From Nitrospirota bacterium (GTDB lineage Bacteria; Nitrospirota; Thermodesulfovibrionia; Thermodesulfovibrionales; UBA6898), in contig JACRLO010000012.1 in the NCBI GenBank assembly GCA_016235245.1, forward strand, positions 1 to 64,000: a stretch of 64,000 nt of DNA, read 5' to 3'. The translations under genes and the position numbers were made by a program. Below, piece after piece: positions 47,832-55,231 of the stretch. How positions within the stretch are numbered: the first letter of the stretch is position 1; every line of letters begins with the position of its first letter. A model generated the notes under the pieces. The model was not told the origin of the DNA, ran no database searches, and saw only the letters and a program-made list of their open reading frames with translations.

Positions 47832-48234
47832 AGACAGAACGGAGTCCTTTGATGGTCAGGTTTCCGGAAGGAGGCCAGGTGACGGTCACCACGATCTCAT
47901 AGAGCTTCGCCTTCTTGTCCTCCGATTCTGATTTAATCACCACTTGCCGGCTGACCGTATAGTATTTCTCATATTCTTTTGATCCTGATGCATCAGAAAG
48001 ATCAGAGAAGCTGTATGCTTCATCGAGCATGGAACGTGCATAGAAAATCGCTTTGGTGATGTCTTCGGCCTTCTTTGTTGAACGCAGAGCACGGGAATAG
48101 AGCTGAAACACGGCCACTACCGCAACAGCCATGATCGCGAGAGCGACCATAACCTCCATCAGACTAAAGCCGTTTGATTGAAGACGTGCCGAGGACCTGA
48201 TTGACCTCAATCGCATATTTCTGCCCTTTTTCAT
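47815..48234 (-). CDS. gspI: Type II secretion minor pseudopilin GspI-like
   Basis: The 139-residue protein has a class III signal with a long basic leader (LRSIRSSARLQSNG-FSLMEVMVALAIMAVAVVAVFQLYSRAL) and a short C-terminal domain, the shape of GspI, which starts the pseudopilus tip complex. Met-Glu at positions 4-5 after the cut is typical. Internal Met7 (48216) is an alternative start. It overlaps gspH by about 70 bases and gspJ by 17. Confidence 0.85.
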   Translation of the reverse strand: MKKGRNMRLRSIRSSARLQSNGFSLMEVMVALAIMAVAVVAVFQLYSRALRSTKKAEDITKAIFYARSMLDEAYSFSDLSDASGSKEYEKYYTVSRQVVIKSESEDKKAKLYEIVVTVTWPPSGNLTIKGLRSVYAPEG

Positions 48235-48607
48235 TCTGTATTTCTATCAGGCCTCCGGAGCTGTTCCCCTTGGGGAAAAAGAAGATATCTGCCCCGGTTA
48301 CGGGATATTTTTTCGGAACGATATGATTCTCTGACGGTTTTGAACCCGGATAATCAAGCCAGTACGTATTCGTCTCCTCGTTGAGCCTGAAAGCGACCTC
48401 TGTTCTGTCAAGAATGGCAGCCTCCCTGGCATGCCGTGTCGTCAGGTATATCCTGCGCGCCTCTTCCGTAAAGAGTGCCTTGTCGCGAAATCTCCCGACA
48501 GAAACTGCAACAATGGATACGATTATACCGACAATAAAGAGAACAACAAGGAGCTCAAGGAGCGTGAATCCACTCCTATTCCCAACTGTTGACGTCTTTA
48601 TTTTCAC
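48164..48607 (-). CDS. gspH: Type II secretion minor pseudopilin GspH-like
   Basis: The 147-residue protein begins at a GTG (48607; GGGGGAG just upstream) with a class III signal VKIKTSTVGNRSG-FTLLELLVVLFIVGIIVSIVAVSVGRF. The body contains a GspH-like sandwich (EARRIYLTTRHAREAAILDRTEVAFRLNEETNTYWLDYP). A longer open frame to 48838 overlaps gspG almost fully and is not needed. GspH is one of the minor pseudopilins and may guide substrates. Confidence 0.85.
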   Translation of the reverse strand: MKIKTSTVGNRSGFTLLELLVVLFIVGIIVSIVAVSVGRFRDKALFTEEARRIYLTTRHAREAAILDRTEVAFRLNEETNTYWLDYPGSKPSENHIVPKKYPVTGADIFFFPKGNSSGGLIEIQNEKGQKYAIEVNQVLGTSSIKRL

Positions 48608-49010
48608 CTTCTCCCCCTGCAGCACCATCAGCACCATAGGAAAACAGGTCATAGTCACCATGTGCCCCTGGTGCCTGGTACTGATAGGGTTTCTGCCAGG
48701 GATCGTTCGGCACCCCTTTTTTGAGATAGGAACCGTCCCAGCCCTGTGCACCGGGATTCGTGACCAGCGCATTGAGACCTTCTGAAGTAGTTGGGTATCT
48801 GCCGACATCAAGCCGGTAGCTGTCAAGGGCCTGGCCAAGCATCTCTATCTGGGTCCTGGCAGCAGACTGCTTGCCTTTCCCGACCTTGCCAAATATCTGG
48901 GGGCCGACAAGGGCTGCCAGCATCCCGAGGATGACCATAACGACCAGCAATTCTATGAGCGTAAAGCCTTTTCTGTTGTTAACGTGACCCTGTTCTTTTC
49001 TATTGTTCAT
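48576..49010 (-). CDS. gspG: Major pseudopilin GspG
   Basis: The 144-residue protein has the class III signal MNNRKEQGHVNNRKG-FTLIELLVVMVILGMLAALVGPQIFG and the highly conserved GspG body: LDSYRLDVGRYPTTSEGLNALV, YLKKGVPNDPWQKPYQYQAPG and YDLFSYGADG with the calcium-binding loop near the end. It forms the shaft of the type II secretion pseudopilus. The gene is preceded by a heptamer repeat between it and gspF. Confidence 0.95.
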   Translation of the reverse strand: MNNRKEQGHVNNRKGFTLIELLVVMVILGMLAALVGPQIFGKVGKGKQSAARTQIEMLGQALDSYRLDVGRYPTTSEGLNALVTNPGAQGWDGSYLKKGVPNDPWQKPYQYQAPGAHGDYDLFSYGADGAAGGEGENKDVNSWE

Positions 49011-49029
49011 ATATCCTCCTGCTTTTCAG

Positions 49030-49064
49030 TATTCTGGCTTCTGATTTCTCTATTCTGTATTCTT
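49030..49064. repeat. Five heptamers between gspF and gspG
   Basis: Five perfectly phased 7-base units, TATTCTG, GCTTCTG, ATTTCTC, TATTCTG, TATTCTT (each matching xxTTCTx), fill most of the 55-base gap between the two genes and end 2 bases before the gspF stop codon on the minus strand. Confidence 0.8.
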
Positions 49065-49065
49065 G

Positions 49066-50259
49066 CTACATTGGTATCTCGTTGATGCTGAAGATGCCCA
49101 TAAGCATGGAAATGACGATCAGGCCTACCACGATGCCCATGAGCAGGATAAGCAGGGGCTCAAAGAGACTCACAAACCGTTTGATAAGGTTCCTGGTGTC
49201 TGCCTCGAACCTGTCTGCTATCAAAAGAAATGTCTCCTCTAGTCTTCCTGCCTCTTCACCGACCGCCACCATCTGGTTAAAAATAGCAGGGAAGACGCCA
49301 CTCTCTCTCAAGGGGACAGAAATACCCTTGCCTTTGCTTACGCCCACTTCCAGCACAATAAGCTTCTTTGCAACAACGTCATTGTCTATGACATCCCGTG
49401 AAACCCGTATGGCCTCAAGAATCGGAACACCGCTCTGAAGGAGTGTGCCGAAGGTCCTCGAAAATCTGGCAATGATGAATTTCATGCTCAGCTTTTTCAG
49501 CACAGGCACTTTCAGCTTGAGCCCATCGATATAACTCTTGCCCTCTGCAGTCCTTGCATACCCGCGAATCAGAAAAATAATCGCAACGAGCCCGCCCAGG
49601 AATGCCCACCAGTAGGCTGCAAACAGGCTGCTCACCTTCATCAGGATCAAGGTAGGCAGGGGAAGTGTCTGCCCCATATCAGAGAATATTTTAGCAAAGT
49701 TCGGGATAACAGAGAGCATCAGCACTGACACGGCCAGGCCACCGACAACGGTAAGGAGAATAGGATAGATGAGCGCTGAGGTAATCTCCTTTTTGAAATT
49801 GATACTTGTTTCAAGAAAACCTACCAACCGCTTAATGACTACCTCAAGAATCCCGCCTGACTCTCCTGCCTTGATCATATTGATATAAAGCCGTGGAAAT
49901 ATTCTGTGCTTGGCCATGGCACTCGAGAGCGTATTGCCTCTCTGGATGTCAATATAGACTTCCTTGATGATCGCACAGAGCGCCTTCTTCTCAGAGTGCT
50001 CTGAAAGCACATAAAGAGCCCTGTCTATGGGCAGTCCTGATTCAAGCAGGTTGCCGAGTTCCTGAGTAAAGATCAGGACATCTTCGTTTGTTATCCTCTG
50101 AAACAGGGAGATTTCTTTTGCCTCGCTCACCTTGATACTGAGAGGCACAAGCCCCATGCCCCTGAGCGTTGACTTAAGGGTGTCTTCGTCCGAGGAAGAA
50201 ATTGTTTCTTTTACTTTTTTCCCGGCGGAATCAATGGCTTCGTAGCTGAAGACAGGCAT
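49066..50259 (-). CDS. gspF: Type II secretion inner-membrane protein GspF
   Basis: The 397-residue protein begins MPVFSYEAIDSAGKKVKETI and has the two homologous GspF/PilC domains: FTQELGNLLESGLPIDRAL (about 64-82) and FSRTFGTLLQSGVPILEAIRVSRDV (about 265-289), with PRLYINMIKAGESGG and FNQMVAVGEEAGRLEE and three membrane helices. It is the platform protein of the type II secretion machine. The upstream genes (gspE, gspD) are not in the window, so the operon F-G-H-I-J seems to start here. Confidence 0.94.
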   Translation of the reverse strand: MPVFSYEAIDSAGKKVKETISSSDEDTLKSTLRGMGLVPLSIKVSEAKEISLFQRITNEDVLIFTQELGNLLESGLPIDRALYVLSEHSEKKALCAIIKEVYIDIQRGNTLSSAMAKHRIFPRLYINMIKAGESGGILEVVIKRLVGFLETSINFKKEITSALIYPILLTVVGGLAVSVLMLSVIPNFAKIFSDMGQTLPLPTLILMKVSSLFAAYWWAFLGGLVAIIFLIRGYARTAEGKSYIDGLKLKVPVLKKLSMKFIIARFSRTFGTLLQSGVPILEAIRVSRDVIDNDVVAKKLIVLEVGVSKGKGISVPLRESGVFPAIFNQMVAVGEEAGRLEETFLLIADRFEADTRNLIKRFVSLFEPLLILLMGIVVGLIVISMLMGIFSINEIPM

Positions 50260-50500
50260 GAGCCTATCTTATCACGCTGGGCAAAAGACCGTCAAACAAG
50301 GGAATCCTGCGAATCTGCTGCTGTCATCTGAAGACGTTATTTATGAATTCTGTTTTTGTTATTGTGGTATTTTTTGGGGAACTTCAGGCTAACGATCATG
50401 CAGAAATAAATTTGACGCAACGATAATTTTTCTTTCACAATCTGATAATTGCAGGTTGAACTTGATATATTTGCCGCTTTGTTGTCACAATAGCGCAACG
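50260..50500. other. Intergenic region upstream of the cobalamin leader
   Basis: About 240 bases between the divergent gspF gene and the B12 aptamer must hold promoters for both directions. AT-rich tracts (for example around 50340-50480) occur, but no box pair good enough to name was found. Confidence 0.3.
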
Positions 50501-50692
50501 TTCAGGTGCCAAGAGGCATAATAGGGAATCCCGTGAGGAAACAATCCGATCCGGGGACGGTCCCGCCGCTGTAATCCTGATCCCGGCCATGCCGGGATAA
50601 ACGCCTTTGCTGGTAGTACGCCACTGTTCTGATTATCGGGATGGGAAGGCTGGCAAGGGTCAGGAGAGTCAGAAGACCTGCCTGGATGAAGC
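50501..50692 (+). ncRNA. Cobalamin riboswitch aptamer
   Basis: The leader carries the conserved core of the B12 riboswitch in order: GTGCC and GGGAAT near 50507-50529, GTGAGGAAACAATCCG, GGGACGGTCCCGCCGCTGTAA, the B12 box GCCACTG at 50620-50626, GGGAAGGC at 50643-50650, and GAGTCAGAAGACCTGCCT near 50665-50682. It should bind adenosylcobalamin and shut down the downstream operon when cobalamin is plentiful. The expression platform is the terminator at 50809-50850. Confidence 0.95.
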
Positions 50693-50700
50693 AGGGTATA

Positions 50701-50756
50701 GGTATTAGGGAACAGGTATTAGTAAAAAACTAACACCCGCTCCCCAACCCCCGATC
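50701..50756. repeat. Heptamer hairpin between the B12 aptamer and terminator
   Basis: The left arm (50701-50723: GGTATTA, GGGAACA, GGTATTA, GT) and the right arm (50729-50751) pair at 17 of 23 positions with no gap across an A5 loop. Five of the six mismatches are T-to-C changes. The right side continues in 7-base steps (CCCGCTC, CCCAACC, CCCGATC) to 50756. It lies between aptamer and terminator of the riboswitch. Confidence 0.85.
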
Positions 50757-50808
50757 CCTCAGATGCCTTCCCGCGGATGGAAGAAGAGGATGAAGTGAAA
50801 CAGGGTGC

Positions 50809-50850
50809 AATCCTCAAGGCAAATTTTCTGCCTTGAGGATTTTTTATTTT
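50809..50850 (+). terminator. Riboswitch terminator (expression platform)
   Basis: A perfect 13-base stem, AATCCTCAAGGCA (50809-50821) with its complement at 50829-50841, is followed by T5-A-T4, directly before the first gene of the operon. Cobalamin binding to the aptamer would favour this terminator. Confidence 0.92.
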
Positions 50851-50862
50851 ATGGAGACGACA

Positions 50863-52164
50863 ATGACACAATTGGAAAGAGCAGCAAATGGCGAAGTTAC
50901 CGCGGAGATCAGGGCAGTTGCGGATATCGAAGGGTTCGATATTGAAATCATTCGGAGACGGGTTGGAGGCGGAAAGATCGTTATTCCTTCGAACAACAAC
51001 CGAAGAAAGAGGGTCGTAGGCATAGGAAAGGGGCTCAGGACCAAGGTAAATGCCTCGATCGGCTCATCAACCGAGATCGCGGACATTGCGATGGAAGTTC
51101 AAAAGGCAAAAATCGCAGAACAGTACGGCGCTGACACTCTGATGGATCTGAGCGTTGGCGGTGACATAGAAGCGATCAGAAAGGCCGTGCTGGACGAGAT
51201 CAGCCTCCCCGTAGGTACTGTTCCGCTTTATGAGGCCTTTGCGATTGCGATCGAAAAATACGGCGCGGCTGTCAATATGCCTGCAGAACTGCTCTTTGAG
51301 ATGATCGAAAAGCAGTGCGCAGAAGGGGTCGGCTTCATGGCGATCCACTGTGGTATTAACAAAAGGACTGTCGAGATGCTCAGGAAGCAACACTACCGGT
51401 ACGGCGGACTTGTTTCAAAGGGCGGCTCGTACATGGTTGCCTGGATGGAGCATAACAAGAAGGAAAATCCTCTTTACGAACATTTTGACCGCGTTGTCGA
51501 AATCATGAAGAGGTATGACGCAGTACTCAGCCTCGGCAACGGATTCCGCGCAGGCGCGATCCATGACGCATCAGACCGGGTACAGATCCAGGAGATGCTG
51601 ATAAACTGCGAACTTGCAGAGCTCGGCCGTGAACAGGGCTGCCAGACCATGGTAGAAGGCCCGGGCCATATCCCTATCAACGAGATAGAGGCAAATATCA
51701 TTATGGAAAAGAAGATGAGCGGCGAGTCGCCGTTTTATATGTTAGGCCCGATCACGACCGACATTGCGCCCGGATACGACCATATCACTGCTGCGATTGG
51801 GGCAGCTCTTTCCTCTTCCTTTGGCGCTGACTTCATCTGTTATGTTACACCTTCCGAGCATCTCGGCCTGCCGTTTCCTGAAGATGTCAGGGAGGGTGTT
51901 ATTGCATCGAGGATTGCGGCCCATGTCGGCGACATGATCAAGCTCAAGAACCTGCATCAGGATAAGGAGATGTCAAAGGCAAGGCGGAATATGCAATGGG
52001 ATAAACAGTTCTCCCTTGCAATCGATCCTGAGCGGGCTAAAGAGATCAAGGCAAAGAGGGGCAATGGCGACGAGCATTCCTGCACCATGTGCGGAAAGTT
52101 CTGCGCCAATGATATGCTCCGTGGCATGTTCGAAGCCGACATGGCCGGCTCTGATAAAAAATAA
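50863..52164 (+). CDS. bzaF: 5-hydroxybenzimidazole synthase (BzaF-like, ThiC paralogue)
   Basis: The 433-residue protein is a ThiC-family radical SAM enzyme: SIGSSTEIADI near 62, GADTLMDLSVGGDI, MAIHCGINKRTV, MVEGPGHIPINEIEANI and the cluster motif CTMCGKFC at the end. ThiC makes the thiamine pyrimidine; the paralogue BzaF turns the same substrate (AIR) into 5-hydroxybenzimidazole, a cobamide lower ligand. Control by a B12 riboswitch and the position directly before cobU-cobT favour BzaF. No bzaC/D/E methyltransferase gene is in the window. The ATG at 50863 (GGAG 6 bases upstream) is preferred over upstream starts. Confidence 0.85.
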   Translation: MTQLERAANGEVTAEIRAVADIEGFDIEIIRRRVGGGKIVIPSNNNRRKRVVGIGKGLRTKVNASIGSSTEIADIAMEVQKAKIAEQYGADTLMDLSVGGDIEAIRKAVLDEISLPVGTVPLYEAFAIAIEKYGAAVNMPAELLFEMIEKQCAEGVGFMAIHCGINKRTVEMLRKQHYRYGGLVSKGGSYMVAWMEHNKKENPLYEHFDRVVEIMKRYDAVLSLGNGFRAGAIHDASDRVQIQEMLINCELAELGREQGCQTMVEGPGHIPINEIEANIIMEKKMSGESPFYMLGPITTDIAPGYDHITAAIGAALSSSFGADFICYVTPSEHLGLPFPEDVREGVIASRIAAHVGDMIKLKNLHQDKEMSKARRNMQWDKQFSLAIDPERAKEIKAKRGNGDEHSCTMCGKFCANDMLRGMFEADMAGSDKK

Positions 52165-52688
52165 TGTCAGAACGCATTAACAGAATTACCTTTGTACTGG
52201 GCGGAGCGCGGAGCGGCAAGAGTTCCTTCGCGCTCAATCGCGCCTCAGAACTGCCGGGACAAAAGGTGTATATAGCCACGGCACAGGCATTCGATGCGGA
52301 GATGTCCGACCGCATCGCAAAACATAAAGAAGAGCGGGGCAGTGACTGGAATACGGTCGAAGAGCCTTTGAATTTAGCAGAGGTATTAAGAACTGCTTCC
52401 TCTACCCATGATGTTGTTCTCGTTGACTGCCTCACTCTCTGGCTCTCTAATCTCATGCTTGCCGATAAAGATCAGGAAAAAGAGATGCAGTTTTTTATCT
52501 CATCACTCATTACTCATCACGCATCACGGGTTTTTGTAGTCTCAAATGAAGTCGGTATGGGTATTGTCCCGGACAACGAACTTGCCCGGAGATTCAGGGA
52601 CATGGCAGGAAGGCTGAATCAGCAAATTGCAGCTGTTGCCGACGAAGTCTATCTCGTGGCTGCAGGAATATCGATAAGGATAAAATAG
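52164..52688 (+). CDS. cobU: Adenosylcobinamide kinase / guanylyltransferase
   Basis: The 174-residue protein has the P-loop [12 protein letters not shown], the guanylylated His region [22 protein letters not shown] and [17 protein letters not shown]. It phosphorylates adenosylcobinamide and adds GMP to give AdoCbi-GDP for CobS. Its start overlaps the bzaF stop (TAATG). Four heptamers at 52501-52528 encode part of the helix and strand before NEVGMG. Confidence 0.95.
   Translation: MSERINRITFVLGGARSGKSSFALNRASELPGQKVYIATAQAFDAEMSDRIAKHKEERGSDWNTVEEPLNLAEVLRTASSTHDVVLVDCLTLWLSNLMLADKDQEKEMQFFISSLITHHASRVFVVSNEVGMGIVPDNELARRFRDMAGRLNQQIAAVADEVYLVAAGISIRIK
52501..52528. repeat. Four heptamers in cobU
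   Basis: CATCACT, CATTACT, CATCACG, CATCACG in perfect 7-base phase, translated in frame as [11 protein letters not shown] related array (CACCCAT units) occurs in the adenosylcobyric acid synthase gene at 56521-56548. Confidence 0.75.
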
Positions 52689-52692
52689 GGGG

Positions 52693-53751
52693 ATGGATAT
52701 GCAGGATACTATCAGGAAGATCGAAGCGGTCAGACCGGAATTTTTCGAAGGGGCGCAAAAGAGGCTGGACAATCTCACAAAACCTCCCGGAAGCCTCGGC
52801 AGACTTGAGGATCTGGCAAAACAGCTCGTTGCCATTACTGAAAATACCATGCCGGTAATTGACAAAAAAGTGGTATTCACCTTTGCCGGAGATCATGGAA
52901 TTACTGAGGAGGGAGTGTCTGCATACCCAAAGGAAGTGACCCCTCAGATGGTATTTAATTTCATTAGAGGCGGTGCAGGAATAAACGTTCTTGCCAGACA
53001 TGCAGGTGCAGAAGTGATTGTCGTAGATGTCGGCGTTGACCATGATTTCGGCAACATCGAAGGGCTCGTGTCGCGGAAGATCATGCGCGGTACAAAAAAT
53101 ATGATGAAGGGTCCGGCCATGACCAAAGATGAAGCGCAGCAGTGCATTCAGGTCGGCATTGATCTCGCCTCAGAATATGCCGGAAAAGGGTACCAACTCT
53201 TTGGCACCGGTGATATGGGCATAGGCAATACAACACCTTCCAGTGCAATCGCCTCTGTGATGACCGGCAGGGCAGTTGCCGACGTGACAGGCAGAGGTAC
53301 TGGCATAACTGATCAGTCCCTGAAGCGGAAGATCGAAGTTATCGAAGAGAGTATAAAATTAAACAGACCTGATTCTTCAGATGCACTTGACGTTCTTGCA
53401 AAAGTAGGAGGTGCTGAGATTGGCGGGATTGCCGGCCTGATCCTCGGGGCTGCAGCCCACCGTATTCCTGTTGTTATCGATGGGTTTATCTCTACTGCCG
53501 GGGCCATTATTGCATACGGCATTGAGCCTAAGACAAAGGACTATATGATCGCAGGCCACAGTTCTGTCGAGATCGGACATAAGGCCATGCTCGAAAAGCT
53601 GGGGCTGGAGCCAATTCTGAATCTGAATCTGAGACTTGGTGAAGGCACAGGCGCTGCACTTGCGATGCATATGATCGAGGCAGGGCTGAGAATATACCGG
53701 GAAATGGCCACATTCGGTGAAGCGGGCGTCACCGACGACATTATCAATTAA
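52693..53751 (+). CDS. cobT: Nicotinate-nucleotide-dimethylbenzimidazole phosphoribosyltransferase
   Basis: The 352-residue protein has [12 protein letters not shown] near 28, [43 protein letters not shown], and the catalytic Glu in [12 protein letters not shown] near 318. It attaches ribose phosphate to the lower-ligand base; with BzaF upstream the base is probably 5-hydroxybenzimidazole. The start codon at 52693 follows a GGGGG run. It shares its last base with the start of cobS. Confidence 0.97.
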   Translation: MDMQDTIRKIEAVRPEFFEGAQKRLDNLTKPPGSLGRLEDLAKQLVAITENTMPVIDKKVVFTFAGDHGITEEGVSAYPKEVTPQMVFNFIRGGAGINVLARHAGAEVIVVDVGVDHDFGNIEGLVSRKIMRGTKNMMKGPAMTKDEAQQCIQVGIDLASEYAGKGYQLFGTGDMGIGNTTPSSAIASVMTGRAVADVTGRGTGITDQSLKRKIEVIEESIKLNRPDSSDALDVLAKVGGAEIGGIAGLILGAAAHRIPVVIDGFISTAGAIIAYGIEPKTKDYMIAGHSSVEIGHKAMLEKLGLEPILNLNLRLGEGTGAALAMHMIEAGLRIYREMATFGEAGVTDDIIN

Positions 53752-54566
53752 TGAAGAAGATGCTGCTTGCAATACAGTTTCTGACCATAATACCGGTGAA
53801 GATAAAAGGCGATGTATCTGAAAAGGACATGGTCGATTCATCCATATTCTTTCCGGTTGCGGGCGCCTGTCAGGGGCTGATGATCACATTGACAGCAGCG
53901 GTGATGGTTCGCTTCTTTGATGCAGCGGTTGTATGCGGCCTCATCATGTTAGCGCATATCATATCCAACGGAGGATTTGATCTGGACGGTCTTGCAGATA
54001 CCGCTGACGGTCTGTCGGTGAAATCTTCAGGCAACGCTGCTTCAGATATCGAAAAGCGTCTGCTGGTTATGAAAGACAGCACGATAGGCGCAGCAGGGGC
54101 CACGGCAATAGTAATGTCGCTTATGCTGAAATTTCTGCTTTTGAACAGTCTTTTTCATCTGGTCCCACTGTCGCTTTTTCTTGGGGCCGTATTTATGATG
54201 ACCGTATTTTCGAAGTGGGTAACAGTCCCTGCAATGCTGCATTGCCGCTCTGCGCGAAAGGATGGACTCGGCAGGATCTTTATCGATAATATCAAGGCTG
54301 GGCATCTGATCGGTTCAACGCTTGTTCTGTTTATTCTTTTTGTAGTCTCTTTTTTTTCGGTTCTGCAGGACCGATTCCATGTAGGCTACACGTTTCTTTT
54401 TGTTCTTCTCGTTGTATCGCAATATCTTTTATCCATCGCGGCGGTTCAGTTCTTCAGAAAAAGGCTCGGGGGAATGACCGGGGATACGCTCGGCGCACTG
54501 AGTGAGGCATCAGAGATAATTTCTTTAATGGTGACATATACATGGTTACGACACTCTATCTCATAA
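53751..54566 (+). CDS. cobS: Adenosylcobinamide-GDP ribazoletransferase (cobalamin synthase)
   Basis: The 271-residue membrane protein starts [16 protein letters not shown] and has the conserved metal-binding segment NGGFDLDGLADTADGL near 73-88 and KDSTIGAAGA near 108, with about seven transmembrane helices. It joins AdoCbi-GDP and alpha-ribazole (phosphate) at the inner membrane. It overlaps cobC by 25 bases. Confidence 0.96.
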   Translation: MKKMLLAIQFLTIIPVKIKGDVSEKDMVDSSIFFPVAGACQGLMITLTAAVMVRFFDAAVVCGLIMLAHIISNGGFDLDGLADTADGLSVKSSGNAASDIEKRLLVMKDSTIGAAGATAIVMSLMLKFLLLNSLFHLVPLSLFLGAVFMMTVFSKWVTVPAMLHCRSARKDGLGRIFIDNIKAGHLIGSTLVLFILFVVSFFSVLQDRFHVGYTFLFVLLVVSQYLLSIAAVQFFRKRLGGMTGDTLGALSEASEIISLMVTYTWLRHSIS

Positions 54567-55231
54567 GGCACGGCGAGACAGAAGGCAGCGAGACAAAACG
54601 CTATAAGGGCAGCATTGATGTGCCTCTGTCTGAAAACGGCATAAGGCAGGTCGAAAGGACCTCCGTGTTTGTGGCCGCACAGGTGAAAGGCTCCTCTTCT
54701 TCAAGGCATATGAGCTATCTAAAAGATATTCATGACACGCAGGCGACTCTGTCAGGGTTTTCTGACAGGTTGAAGGCTGTCTATACATCTGATCTCTGCC
54801 GGGCGGTTAAAAGCGGAGAGATCGTTGCTGCTCCTCACGGCATTGTACCTATTGAGGTCACTGAACTCAGGGAACGGAGCTTCGGTATCTGGGAAGGCAT
54901 GAGCTTTACAGAGATCAAGGAGCAGTATCCTGAGGAGTTTAATGCATGGGCAGACAACCCGCTGAAATATAGCCCTGTGGACGGTGAGAGCACGCTTGCG
55001 GTGAAAGAGAGGGTAATAACAGCACTGGATAAGATACTGTCAGGCCATGCCGGTGAATGCATCGCTGTTGTAGCTCACGGCGGCGTCAACAGGATAATCC
55101 TCTGTCATGTTCTGGGCATTCCGCTCGAAAACATATTCAGGATAGAACAGGATTATGCAGCTGTAAATGTTATCGAGTTCTGGGACAAGTATCCGGTTGT
55201 GAAGCTGATAAATGGCAATGCAAATGACTAA
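54542..55231 (+). CDS. cobC: Alpha-ribazole phosphatase / histidine phosphatase
   Basis: The 229-residue protein has the phosphoglycerate-mutase-like catalytic LIRHGETEG near 6-14 and the second His in VVAHGGVNR near 175. Between FVAAQVK and LKAVYTSDL it has about 28 extra residues (GSSSSRHMSYLKDIHDTQ...) not usual in the family and perhaps an inserted loop. It removes the phosphate from alpha-ribazole phosphate or the finished cobamide phosphate. It overlaps the next gene by 20 bases. Confidence 0.88.
   Translation: MVTTLYLIRHGETEGSETKRYKGSIDVPLSENGIRQVERTSVFVAAQVKGSSSSRHMSYLKDIHDTQATLSGFSDRLKAVYTSDLCRAVKSGEIVAAPHGIVPIEVTELRERSFGIWEGMSFTEIKEQYPEEFNAWADNPLKYSPVDGESTLAVKERVITALDKILSGHAGECIAVVAHGGVNRIILCHVLGIPLENIFRIEQDYAAVNVIEFWDKYPVVKLINGNAND

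Noticed and set aside
48608-48838. Long N-terminal extension of gspH
   Set aside because: It lies wholly over gspG in another frame and precedes the class III signal; the GTG at 48607 with a ribosome binding site gives a normal pseudopilin.
50833-52164. ThiC (thiamine) assignment and the longer start at 50833 for the first operon gene
   Set aside because: The gene is under a B12 riboswitch, not a TPP riboswitch, and joins cobU-cobT; the start at 50833 lies inside the terminator stem and has no ribosome binding site.
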